Shown: positions 34,275 through 43,800 of the stretch, piece by piece
How the letters are laid out: each line of letters opens with the position of its first letter
Numbering within the stretch: position 1 is the stretch's first letter
Assembly: GCF_017873135.1 (NCBI RefSeq)
Contig: NZ_JAGGJV010000015.1
Location: forward strand, 1-64,000
Direction of reading: 5' to 3'
From: Rhizobium herbae
Lineage (GTDB): Bacteria; Pseudomonadota; Alphaproteobacteria; Rhizobiales; Rhizobiaceae
Length of the DNA stretch: 64,000 nt
The notes under the pieces: generated by a model
The model's database searches: none
What the model saw: the letters and a program-made list of their open reading frames with translations, nothing else
What the model was told of the DNA's origin: nothing
Program-made: the position numbers and the translations under genes

Positions 34275-34403
34275 ATGGCATATGAGTGGGACGAAGGCCG
34301 CGCGCGAAAATTGCGCCTGATCAAGTTAGCTTCTGCGTGGGCATTGACCGCGTCAGCGCTCAGTGTCCCTGTTGCCTTGCTTTTGACCGCATCTCCTCTG
34401 TAG
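34275..34403 (+). CDS. Candidate small membrane protein (42 aa)
   Basis: A short gene with a well-spaced ribosome site (CGGAGAACTGAGC before ATG 34275) encodes MAYEWDEGRARKLRLIKLAS followed by a single hydrophobic segment (WALTASALSVPVALLLT). The basic stretch before the hydrophobic stretch suggests an N-in single-pass inner-membrane peptide. No family is recognised. Support is the ribosome site plus membrane topology. Confidence 0.5.
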   Translation: MAYEWDEGRARKLRLIKLASAWALTASALSVPVALLLTASPL

Positions 34404-34467
34404 CCTCCCACCGAACTCACTGAAAATCCCGGCTTTTGATCTTCAGCGCGTCGACGTGCAGGTCGGG

Positions 34468-34556
34468 AATTTATCCCGATCCCGAGACTATGCCGAGCCC
34501 CTTCCCAAAGCCACGGAATTTCCAGTAAGTCTGGATGCTAAGCTCGGCATAATATC
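34468..34556 (+). repeat. dnaE2 3'-end relic (inverted copy of 38541-38629)
   Basis: This ~88-bp stretch, encoding IYPDPETMPSPFPKATEF, is about 80% identical in reverse complement to the dnaE2 end at 38541-38629 (IYPEPETMPSQFPKAREFR). Both copies carry the dyad TATGCCGAGC...GCTCGGCATA with an identical 43-nt spacer (34489-34551 here). The 600 bases from 34404 to 34991 hold no supported gene otherwise. Confidence 0.75.
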
Positions 34557-34991
34557 CAACCTCTGCCACAGCAGGCCCAGCGGAAACGTCTATGCCTATA
34601 GCCCATAGGAGAATTCGGTGCTCTGGCGGCCGAGTTCACACGCGGTTGAATGATGCGATAGTCGCCTTTTGGCGGATACTCTTGAAAAACTCGCTCAGCC
34701 CTCGCCGCACCGATCACTCTTGAAATGGTTTTGCGGCCATTCGCCCAAATGCTCGAAATGGCGCACTTCAATTTTCATCGGGGCGGCGGTGCAAAATATA
34801 TTCCCGGCCATCCCCGAGACACGCACCCGGGCGCATTTCGCCGGGTTTTCAACAATATCGGCCCGAAGCGGACGCCACAAGGGTCCAATGCACGCATGAT
34901 CAAAGAAGAACCCTGCTACGCGTAGCGCTGGAGTCAAGCCCAACCGCTTTGCGCGCAGCCATTGCGGTGTTGCTCCACCCCAATGACAAAC

Positions 34992-35025
34992 GAGGCCGGA
35001 GCATCATACCAGATGCTCCGGCCTC
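34992..35025. terminator. Perfect 14-bp GC-rich hairpin
   Basis: GAGGCCGGAGCATC (34992-35005) pairs exactly with GATGCTCCGGCCTC (35012-35025) around a 6-nt loop. No T-run follows. It lies in a stretch without an assignable gene, 140 bp before iorA; it could be a terminator relic of a lost upstream gene. Confidence 0.5.
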
Positions 35026-35166
35026 TCAATGTATAAGGCGGTGGTCGCCGTGGAGTGACCTTGGTAGGCTATAGCCCAGTTTGACTATGTTGCCACACAG
35101 GTGAAGGTTTGATATTTTCAGCCCGCACTAGATGTTCGTTGGGGGCGGCTTTCAGCCGAAGCTCAC

Positions 35167-35625
35167 ATGTCATACGATCTCGTGGTGAACGGCGTGAAGC
35201 ATGCCGTCGATGTTGACGGCGATATTCCTCTCTTATGGGTCATACGAGACAGCATAGGTCTCACGGGCACGAAGTTCGGTTGCGGGATCGCGATGTGCGG
35301 TGCATGCACCGTACATATCGACGGCGTGCCGATGAGATCATGCGTATTGCCCGTTGCTGAAGCGGTTTCGAAACAGATCACGACGATCGAGGCGATCGGC
35401 GAAACCGAGGCGGGCGCGCGGGTGCAGAAGGCGTGGCTCGACATCGACGTCGTGCAATGCGGTTACTGTCAGTCAGGGCAGATCATGTCCGCGACCGCGC
35501 TCCTTGCAGCCAACCCATCGCCTGCGGACGAGGACATCGATGCCGTCATGGCCGGGAACATCTGTCGTTGCGGTACGTATCCCCGCATTCGGGCGGCCAT
35601 CAAGCTTGCAGCAGAGGCGAGGTGA
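35167..35625 (+). CDS. iorA: Isoquinoline 1-oxidoreductase-type alpha subunit, two [2Fe-2S] clusters
   Basis: A 152-residue iron-sulfur subunit of the xanthine-oxidase family. The plant-type [2Fe-2S] site is in [16 protein letters not shown] (about residues 37-52), with the fourth Cys in RSCVLPV. The second, helical [2Fe-2S] site is CGYCQSGQ and [12 protein letters not shown]. It has no signal peptide; it would be co-exported with the Tat-bearing partner, as known for IorAB-type enzymes. Stop TGA overlaps a GATG sequence 4 bp from the iorB start, so the two are coupled. Confidence 0.88.
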   Translation: MSYDLVVNGVKHAVDVDGDIPLLWVIRDSIGLTGTKFGCGIAMCGACTVHIDGVPMRSCVLPVAEAVSKQITTIEAIGETEAGARVQKAWLDIDVVQCGYCQSGQIMSATALLAANPSPADEDIDAVMAGNICRCGTYPRIRAAIKLAAEAR

Positions 35626-35629
35626 TGAG

Positions 35630-37786
35630 ATGTCCATCCGCGATCAGATCGAGTTTCGCCTTCCTCGACGTCACTTCCTAATCGGAGCGGCCCTGACCGG
35701 AGCAGGTCTTGTAATCGGCGCGGTCCCGTCCCGAGCAGCCGACACGCCACCAGGCGATTTCGAGCCTAACGCGTTCATCCGTGTTCCTGCCGAGGGAAAG
35801 ATTGTCCTCGTGATGCCTTCGGTGGAAATGGGACAGGGCATTTATACTGCGGTGGCCCAGCTCCTTGCTGAGGAACTCGAAGTCCCTATCGACCAGGTGA
35901 CAGTTGAACATGCCCCGGCCGATCCGTCTCTATATTCGAACCCCCTCCTGGGCGACCAGATAACTGGAGGTTCCTTCGCTATCCGCGCGGTCTATGACCA
36001 AATGCGAAACGCTGGCGCGAGCGCGCGGACAATGCTCGTGCACGGCGCTGCCAAGGATTGGGATGTCCCTCCGGATACATGCAAGGCGGATGCCGGTCAT
36101 GTCGTTCACGAGGCAAGTGGCAGACGAGTTGCGTATGGAAAACTCATACAGTCGGCTGCAGCGATCCCGGTTCCTCAAGATGTGCCGTTGAAGGACGCAT
36201 CCAGCTTCAATGTTATAGGCAAGCCGGTCCGCCGTCTGGACAGTCCGGACAAGGTCAATGGGTCGGCGAAATTCGGCATCGACGCGAGGCCCGAGGGCGT
36301 GTTGTACGCGGCCATAGCGATCTGTCCCCACTTCGGCGGCAAGTTGGGCAGGGTCGAAGACGGGCCAGCGATTGCCGTCAAGGGCGTCAGACAAGTCGTC
36401 ACGATTGAAGATGCAGTTGCGGTCGTCGCCGACAACACGGGTGCCGCACGCAAGGGACTGGCAGCCCTCGCCATCGAATGGGAGAAGGGAGCTGACGGCA
36501 ATCTGACGATCGACGATCTTGAGGCGCGGATGGAAGGCGCCGTTAACGGACAGGCCCTCGCCTATATCAACGAAGGGGATGTCAATAAAGCGGAGGCCGA
36601 ACACGGTCCAGTCCACGAGTTCGTCTACCGCCTTCCGATCCTCGCCCACACCGCGATGGAGCCGATGAACTGTACGCTGCACGTTCGCGCCGACGGGTGC
36701 GACGTATGGGTGGGAACCCAGGTCATGGGGCGGACAAGGAAGGCCGTTGCGGATGTCACGGGCCTACCTGTCGAGAAGGTTGTGGTTCACAATCATCTGC
36801 TGGGCGGAGGCTTTGGGCGCAGGCTCGATGTCGACGGGGTGATCCTTGCCGCGAAGATCGCAAAGCAGGTTGAAGGCCCGGTCAAGGTCACGTGGAGCCG
36901 CGAAGAAGACGTCCGTCATGATTGCTACCGCTATCTCAACTATAGCAAGGTGACGGCCACGCTGGGGCCAGACGGAATGCCGCTGTCGTGGCGTCACCGG
37001 GTGATCGGTCCGTCTGTGATGGCTAGATGGTTTCCTGCCTTCACGAAGGATGGCATCGACCTGGACAGCATGGCTGGCGCGGAATCCCCGTACTCGATCC
37101 CAAATAAATTCACAGATTTCGCCAGGCACGAAGCACCTGATGGCATGTTGACCGGGAACTGGCGGGGAGTGGGCGCGACCCGAAACGTGCCCGCGATCGA
37201 AGGAGGAATTGACGAACTCGCGCACGTAGCGGGCATCGATCCCTTGGAATACCGCCGCCGCCTTCTGAAAGGCAAACCGAGGCTCCTTGCCGTTCTCGAT
37301 CTCGCTGCCGAAAAGGTGGCGTGGACGACGCCACTTCCCAAAGGCAAAGGAAGGGGTATCGCCCTGCTGGATGACTTCGGCAGTTTCTCCGCCACCATTT
37401 CCGAGGTCAGCATCGGGGAGGACGGCAGCCTCAAGACCGAGCGCATCGTCTGTATCGTCGATTGCGGGCAGGTAATCAATCCCGACACCGTTGAGGCACA
37501 GATACAGAGCGGTATCGTCTACGGCCTCAGCGCGGCCCTTTACGGCCGCATCACGGTCAGAGACGGAGCAGTGGTGGAAGGCAACTTCGACGACTCGCCT
37601 GTCCTGCGCATTCACGAGGCACCCAAGATCGACGTCCATATCGTCTCCAGTTCCGAGAAGCCGGGCGGGATAGGAGAGGTCGGCACGCCGGGCGTTGGGC
37701 CGTCACTGTTCAACGCGATCTTCGCTGCGACCGGAAAGCGACTGAGAACACTGCCGATCGACCAGTCGGGTCTGCGGAGGGTCTAA
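35630..37786 (+). CDS. iorB: Isoquinoline 1-oxidoreductase-type beta subunit, molybdopterin-binding, Tat-exported
   Basis: A 718-residue molybdenum hydroxylase large subunit without FAD domain. LPRRHFLIGAALTGAGLVIG at the N-terminus is a twin-arginine signal. Cofactor motifs include GGGFGRRLDVD (about residues 397-407) and the C-terminal PGGIGEVGTPGVGPSLFNAI, whose Glu is the catalytic base in this family. Start ATG 35630 is 4 bp after iorA; the in-frame upstream extension overlaps iorA and lacks similarity. With no FAD subunit, electrons leave through iorA clusters to the cytochrome encoded next. Confidence 0.9.
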   Translation: MSIRDQIEFRLPRRHFLIGAALTGAGLVIGAVPSRAADTPPGDFEPNAFIRVPAEGKIVLVMPSVEMGQGIYTAVAQLLAEELEVPIDQVTVEHAPADPSLYSNPLLGDQITGGSFAIRAVYDQMRNAGASARTMLVHGAAKDWDVPPDTCKADAGHVVHEASGRRVAYGKLIQSAAAIPVPQDVPLKDASSFNVIGKPVRRLDSPDKVNGSAKFGIDARPEGVLYAAIAICPHFGGKLGRVEDGPAIAVKGVRQVVTIEDAVAVVADNTGAARKGLAALAIEWEKGADGNLTIDDLEARMEGAVNGQALAYINEGDVNKAEAEHGPVHEFVYRLPILAHTAMEPMNCTLHVRADGCDVWVGTQVMGRTRKAVADVTGLPVEKVVVHNHLLGGGFGRRLDVDGVILAAKIAKQVEGPVKVTWSREEDVRHDCYRYLNYSKVTATLGPDGMPLSWRHRVIGPSVMARWFPAFTKDGIDLDSMAGAESPYSIPNKFTDFARHEAPDGMLTGNWRGVGATRNVPAIEGGIDELAHVAGIDPLEYRRRLLKGKPRLLAVLDLAAEKVAWTTPLPKGKGRGIALLDDFGSFSATISEVSIGEDGSLKTERIVCIVDCGQVINPDTVEAQIQSGIVYGLSAALYGRITVRDGAVVEGNFDDSPVLRIHEAPKIDVHIVSSSEKPGGIGEVGTPGVGPSLFNAIFAATGKRLRTLPIDQSGLRRV

Positions 37787-37787
37787 G

Positions 37788-38423
37788 ATGTCCAGGCGAT
37801 CATACCTCATGTTGCTTGCTGTCGTATCCTTCGGCATCGTTGCGGGCTTCGGTTCGATCCGTGGCTACGCCGAAACATCCGGCGGCACTCAGCTCAAGGC
37901 CGTCTCGAATTTCGATGCGATTGCCGATACCAGCGAGCGCTCGAAGGCCATATTCGAGGAGGCCAGCCGCGTGATCACTCATCCGCGGTGCATAAACTGC
38001 CATCCCGCGACCCGAAGCCCGACCCAGGGCGAAGACATGCATCCCCATGCCCCTCTGATGGTAGCCAAAGATTCATCATTCGGACCCGCCGGGCTCGTCT
38101 GCAGCACATGTCACGGCCCCGAGAATAGGCAGATCGTCGGCAGCCGCCTCAAATCCATCCCTGGGAATGCCCACTGGCAGCTCGCCCCGGCAAGCATGGC
38201 TTGGCAAGGCCTGACGGTGGGGGAAATATGCCGACAGGTCAAAGATACGAGCAGAAACGGCAACCGGAGCCACGCCGATCTCATCAAGCACATGGGAACC
38301 GATCACCTCGTAGGGTGGGCGTGGCATCCGGGGGACGGTCGCCCCGCCCCGCCGGGTTCTCAAGAAACCTTTGCCGCCTTGATCACCGCATGGCTGCAAA
38401 CAGGTGCGGAATGTCCAGGTTGA
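37788..38423 (+). CDS. Di-heme c-type cytochrome, electron acceptor for the Ior-type enzyme
   Basis: A 211-residue exported protein with an N-terminal signal/anchor (YLMLLAVVSFGIVAGFGSIR) and two CxxCH heme-binding motifs, CINCH (about residue 65) and CSTCH (about residue 105). It starts 2 bp after iorB. The spacing suggests an operon in which this cytochrome takes electrons from the periplasmic molybdoenzyme. Possible distal Met or His ligands are not decided. Confidence 0.85.
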   Translation: MSRRSYLMLLAVVSFGIVAGFGSIRGYAETSGGTQLKAVSNFDAIADTSERSKAIFEEASRVITHPRCINCHPATRSPTQGEDMHPHAPLMVAKDSSFGPAGLVCSTCHGPENRQIVGSRLKSIPGNAHWQLAPASMAWQGLTVGEICRQVKDTSRNGNRSHADLIKHMGTDHLVGWAWHPGDGRPAPPGSQETFAALITAWLQTGAECPG

Positions 38424-38540
38424 CACTCAACGCCTTGCCTTAAAGCATGAGCGCAGGCGGTCAGAGCGTTTCCGCATCGTCTGCAGTTGGCAAGCAGAAT
38501 GACCGCTGTTGGCGCAATCCAGCCGAGCGCAGATCAAGGT

Positions 38541-38649
38541 TTTATGCCGAGCTTGCCATCCAGACCTATCGGAATTCGCGGGCTTTAGGGAACTGGCTCG
38601 GCATAGTCTCGGGCTCGGGATAAATACCTTTATGCCGAATTCGGCATAA
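38541..38649. repeat. TATGCCGA palindrome cluster at the dnaE2 end
   Basis: The segment carries the dyad TATGCCGAGC...GCTCGGCATA (38543-38552 and 38596-38605) and, further on, a perfect 20-bp palindrome TTATGCCGAATTCGGCATAA (38630-38649). The first dyad recurs at 34489-34551 in inverted orientation. These sites border the ior cassette and look like recombination or integration sites; function is inferred. Confidence 0.6.
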
Positions 38650-39731
38650 CCTCACGTAGATGTCCCGAGGCTTGACCCCCGCCGGTGGCCGCTCGCGTCT
38701 ATCGGGGCTGCCCGGCGATCCATGCGCGAACTCGTCGCCCCGTCCTGACGGCAGACGGAAACCATCCCGCTCGCCCAGGCTTGCCAGATCGGTGGTCAGA
38801 TCGAACATCCGTTGCGCCACTAGATGCACGACGCCCCCTTCGCGCTGGATCTTGCCGTTGATCGCCATCATTGAGGATCCGAGCACGACGCGGCGCTGCT
38901 TTTCGAACAGGCTCGGCCAGACGACAATGTTGGCAACGCCTGTCTCATCCTCGATCGTCATGAACATGACGCCCTTGGCGCTACCTGGCTTCTGACGGAC
39001 CAGAACAAGGCCTGAAGTCATCAGCCAGCGACCATCGCGGGCCGAGGTTGCCTCGGCGCAGGTGACGATATTTCGCAGAATGAGATCCTCGCGCAGGAAG
39101 CTCACCGGATGGGCTCGCAACGTCACGCCGGTATGGCCATAGTCCTCGACGACATTGGCGCCCTCGGTCATCTGCCGAAGTGCCACGTCCGGCTCTTGCT
39201 GTTCGGCAATGACCGCCCGCTCGCGATCGGCAGCCGCAGCGAATAGTGGAAGCGGTTCGTCGCGCAAGGCTTTGATCGCCCAGAGCGCATCGCGTCTTTC
39301 AAGTTTGAGAGAAGGCCGGAACGCATCGGCTTCGGCCAACTTGACCAAGGAGGCCGATGACACGCCGGCGCGGCGCCACATATCGTCGATGGAAGCGAAG
39401 GGCTCGTCGCCGCGCGCCACCGCGATTTTTGCCGCATCCTGTTCGGGTAGGCCTCTGACCAGACGCATTCCGAGGCGCACGGCATGACTGTCGGTTCCCT
39501 TGATCTCTTCCAGCGTGCAGTCCCATCGCGAACGGTTGATGCAGACTGGCCGGATTGTAACACCGTGCACGCGGGCATCCGTGACGATCTGGGCCGGCGC
39601 GTAGAACCCCATCGGTTGCGCATTGATGAGGGCGGCACAGAACACATCCGGATAGTGGCATTTGATATAGGACGAGGCGTAGGCGATCAGAGCAAAGGAA
39701 GCGGCATGGCTTTCTGGAAAGCCATCAACAC
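38566..39731 (-). pseudogene. dnaE2: dnaE2/imuC error-prone DNA polymerase C-terminal fragment
   Basis: About 387 residues of the C-terminal part of the error-prone polymerase III alpha subunit DnaE2 (full length about 1050-1100). Similarity begins at VDGFPESHAASFALIAYASS (about 39729) and continues with YPDVFCAALINAQPMGFYAP through the OB-fold region (SGLVLVRQKPGSAKGVMFMT) to the usual end at REFR. The catalytic PHP and palm domains are absent; the upstream 33 codons of the frame are antisense to the cupredoxin gene. So the polymerase is truncated by a rearrangement near 39730. Confidence 0.85.
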
Positions 39732-39745
39732 TAATGATGGCACGC

Positions 39746-40171
39746 TTACTTGGTAACCGTAAGCATGGCATGCATGCCGGCCTGGAAATGGCCCTTGATA
39801 TTGCAGAGAAGGACATAGGAGCCGGGCACAAGCTTGGCTTTCAGCTCTCCATCCGCGCCGGGTTTCAGCTCGGAAACTTCGCCCATACTGTTCAGCTTCT
39901 TTTCGTTGACCCGGTCCTTGGCGGCTTCGACCGCAATCTTTTGATCTGCTGATTTCATTTTCACAAGCACCATCTCGTGCTCTTCGCTCAGCGCGTCGAT
40001 GTGAACCAGGAAAGTTGTCTCGCCGGCTTTAATCGTCGATTGGTCCACCGACAGCGTCATCGGGCCGCCGCCTTCACCGCCCTCAGTGATTTTGACCGTG
40101 TTTGCCGCAAATACAGGCGATCCAAGACAAATGACAGCAAGTGCAGCGATCGAAGATTGGAAGACGCTCAT
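39746..40171 (-). CDS. Cupredoxin-like periplasmic protein
   Basis: A 141-residue exported protein with a Sec signal (MSVFQSSIAALAVICLGSPV, cleaved after AFA near residue 23). The C-terminal part has LVPGSYVLLCNIKGHFQAGM with MLTVTK following, the C-x4-H-x4-M copper-site pattern of plastocyanin/pseudoazurin-type cupredoxins. Copper binding in the periplasm is likely. Neighbour is the truncated dnaE2, whose breakpoint lies only about 15 bp from the stop. Confidence 0.8.
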   Translation of the reverse strand: MSVFQSSIAALAVICLGSPVFAANTVKITEGGEGGGPMTLSVDQSTIKAGETTFLVHIDALSEEHEMVLVKMKSADQKIAVEAAKDRVNEKKLNSMGEVSELKPGADGELKAKLVPGSYVLLCNIKGHFQAGMHAMLTVTK

Positions 40172-40351
40172 GAGTTTAACCTTATCACTTGAAGTTGTCA
40201 GTGACGCCTAATTAGCTTTGCTGACTAGAACCTGAACGTGAAAGAGCCATGCGAATGGATCGCCTTGATGGGAACTGAACCACTGACCCCGTTGTTCAAT
40301 TTCTATTCGACATTTGTGACCGACCCTGAACTTGGAACCTGTGTCAGAGAC

Positions 40352-40459
40352 TTAGAAGCCATACATCGCGATGACGAATGCGAAAGCGATGACGAACAAA
40401 ATGCCGACAAACGTCAAGACGGCCGTCACCGTGGGGATACCTTGGACCGGGCTGCCCAC
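40352..40459 (-). CDS. Candidate small membrane protein (35 aa, GTG start)
   Basis: A minus-strand frame from a GTG at 40459 to TAA at 40352-40354 encodes MGSPVQGIPTVTAVLTFVGI followed by LFVIAFAFVIAMYGF, a single long membrane helix. No ATG is present in the frame; GGAAGG lies about 12 bp upstream of the GTG. It may be a real single-pass peptide or a relic. The rest of the 40172-40848 gap shows no other gene. Confidence 0.35.
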   Translation of the reverse strand: MGSPVQGIPTVTAVLTFVGILFVIAFAFVIAMYGF

Positions 40460-40848
40460 GTTCGCCGTGCACCTTCCCGGTGGAGCGGCAAGATAGCTTT
40501 ACTGCCTTTGCCGATCGCGAAGGGTACAAACCCGGCTCTTGCAGATCGGCACGAAAATCAGCGGGGGCGGTGCTGCTGGTAGGTGGGGTCAAAACACCGC
40601 GTACGGATACTGCGCCCCGGCTGGCAATGCTCATTTCGTGAGGCGGGAGACAATGACCCACGCCAACCTAGAAGCTCAGGAAAGCCAACCGCTAGTTTTG
40701 CTCATGCGAACAGGCCCGGAAGCCGAGCCAGGCCTTGGACCGAGAATCAAATTACCAAGAAATCCCAGCGCTTCCTGGCTCGCTCAAGTACCATGATTTG
40801 GAAGAGGTTGACGGCGGCTTTGATTTTTTTCATGACTTCAAGTGTTCC

Positions 40849-43800
40849 TCAGGCGATAAAAAAGTCCGTGTTGCTGATGCCGAGGCCGGGCGAGAGGGTT
40901 GCGAACAGTAGTGATCCACCGGCTGAGGTGCCGTTGGAATCGTAGTACAGTTCGCCCGTATCGGTCTCATAGATAATGCGATCGCTGGCATCGGCAGAAG
41001 TGCCGCTCGTATTGGCGACAAACTGCGAGGCGCTGAGCACTCCAACGCCTATGATCGCGTTAAAGATGGCGTTGTCCAGCCGGATTGTATCGTTGACGAA
41101 ACTGAAGTCGGTTATGCCGTCGACGTTGCTTGCTCCGAGTGCCGTGTCGAACAGGAAATTGTCGTTACCGTTTCCACCCGTGATCGTATCGCTTCCCGCC
41201 CGGCCATTGAGCGTATCGTTGCCATCGCCGCCGATCAGAACGTTATCGGCGCTGTTGGCAGTCAGCGTATCGTTGAAGGCCGAGCCGGTCAGGTTTTCGA
41301 TCGATGAATACGTGTCGCCGTCGGCGTCACCAGTATTGCTGGCCGGTGTTGTAAGGCTTGCGATCACGCCTGATGTAGCCGTCTGGTAGGAGGCCCTGTC
41401 AGTTCCGTCACCGCCCGACAGTGCATCGGCACCGGTGCCTCCGATCAGGTTGTCGTTTCCATCTTGTCCGAACAGATTGTCATTGCCACCGAGGCCGAAG
41501 ATGGTGTCGTTGCCGTCGCCACCGATGATGCTGTTGGCCCCGCTGTTGCCGGTCAAACTATCGTTGAAAGCCGAGCCGGTCAGGTTTTCGATCGAGGAAT
41601 AGGTGTCGCCGTCCGCATCGCCGGTGTTGCTGGCCGGGCTCGTCAGGTTTGCGACCAGCCCTGCTCCGGCTGTCTCATAGGACGCACGATCCGTCCCCGC
41701 GCCGCCGGACAAGGCGTCCGCGCCAGCACCCCCGTTCAAGATGTCATTGCCGTCCTGCCCGAACAGATTGTCGTCTCCACCAAGTCCTATGATGGTATCG
41801 TCACCATCGCCGCCGATGATGCTGTTGGCACTGTTGGTGCCGGTCAGTTTGTCATCGAAGCCGGAGCCAGTGAGATTTTCCACAGATGTGAAAGTATCGC
41901 CCGCCGCCTCGCCGGTGTTGGTTGCCGGGCTCAATAGGGCCGCGATGATGCCTGCGACCGCCGTCGCATAGGACGCGCGGTCGCTGCCTGCGCCGCCGGC
42001 AAGGTCATCAGCGCCGATTCCGCCGATTAGAAGGTCATTACCGTCGTTTCCGAATAGATTGTCGTCCCCGCTAAGGCCGGTGAGCGTATCATCGCCATCG
42101 CCCCCCAGGATACTGTTGGTGCCGTTGTTGCCCGTCAGCGTATCGTCGAAGGCCGAGCCAGTCAGGTTCTCGACGGAATTGTAGGTGTCACCGTCAGCAT
42201 CACCGGTATTACCCGCAGGACTGGAGAGGCTTGCGATGACGGCCGCGGCCGCAGTCTCGTAGGATGCACGGTCGCTTCCTGCACCACCTGAGAGGTCATC
42301 CGCCCCTGCTCCGCCAAGCAGCACGTCATTTCCGTCGTTGCCGAACAGGTTGTCGCTCCCGTTCAAGCCGGCCATTCTGTCATCGCCGTTCCCGCCGAGC
42401 ATGCTGTTGGTGCCGTTCGTACCGGTCAGCGTATCGTCGAAGGCCGAACCGGTAAGGTTCTCGATCGAATTGTAGGTATCGCCTGCCGCTTCACCGGCAT
42501 TGCCCGCCGGGCTGGAGAGGTCGACGATGACGCCGGCTGCCGCGTTGGTATAAGTCACCCGATCGGAGCCGGTACCACCGGACAGATAGTCTCCGCCCCC
42601 GCCACCGTCCAGCAGGTCGTTGCCGCCCGTGCCGTAGAGTTCGTCCCGCACGGAAGTGCCGCGCATCAATTCATCGTCGTTGTCACCGAGGATGATCAGC
42701 CGGTCCGCCTCGCCGACGCTCGGATTGAAGTCTTGAATTTGGAACTGCGACAGGTCAACGGAGGTCGCGGTCAGCATCTCGACGCGGAACTTGTCCGGGC
42801 TTGCGTTGAGGCTGAAATCGACGACCAAATTGGCTGCGAGGCCCGCCCCGACCTGGTCGGCGCGGATCGTCACGCTGGTCGCCGTGTTCGGGAACAATAT
42901 CTCGATCTCCTCGATCGAGGTCAGCGTCGTGTCGACGAGGCTGATGTCGCCGGTCGCCAGGATGCGGTCGCTGCCCGCACCGCCGTCGATCGAATCGCTG
43001 GTGAACGCATCCAGCGCGCCGCCCTGGAACGTGTCGTCGCCGTCATTGCCCGAAGCGACGTCGCGCAGGCTGTCGACCACAATGGTGTCACTTGCGCCAT
43101 CGCTGTTCGAGAAGCGGGTGGCCTGCCGGATCGAGCCGACGACGTCGCCGGTGGTCGAATCGGTGTGGAACGTCCCGATCTGGCCGTTGTTCATGGCGGC
43201 GATCGTGATCTCCGATTCGTTGTCGAGCGAACCGCCGACCGTCGAAGTTGTAAGAGCCTCGCCGGTGTTCTGATCGACAAGCGTGACTCTCGTGTCGGTG
43301 TCGGGGAAGGTGTCGTTGGTGTAGCCGATGGAGATCATGCCGTTCGAAAGCACGGTGGCTGATGGCCCGGTGTCGTTCGAGGTATTCTGCGTGATGTCGT
43401 CCCAGTCGACGAATGTGCCGGCGGAGTCGAAGCGCGCGAGCGTGATGTCGATATCGGTACCGGACCAGCCATTATCTTCGTATGCGATAGCGAATCCGCC
43501 ATTGTCGAGCGCAACCACACTGGCATTGCGGTTCACGGTACCGGCCGTGTCAAGCAGCGCCGGTGCCTTCCGCACGGTGCCGTCGGCGTTATAGACAGCA
43601 TACCACATCTCGCTTTCAGAGCCGATGTTCCGGTGCCAGGCAACGGCGAAGCCACCGTCGACAAGTCCGGCGACGCTCGGGTTCTGATCATTCGCACCAC
43701 TGCTGTCGACCGCGAAGTTCATGATCAGGTTGCCGGCGCTGTCGTAAATCCGGAGGTCGATGTCGTTGTCGGTTCCGCTGAAGAAATCCTGGATGGCGAC

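Noticed and set aside
41200-42650. Regularly spaced repeats resembling a CRISPR array
   Set aside because: The repeat unit is 291 bp, in frame and coding for RTX modules; there are no short direct repeats with unique spacers and no cas genes.
42733-43362. 209-codon plus-strand frame inside the RTX gene
   Set aside because: Antisense to the repetitive Asp/Gly-rich gene, where mirror frames open easily; no family and a random composition.
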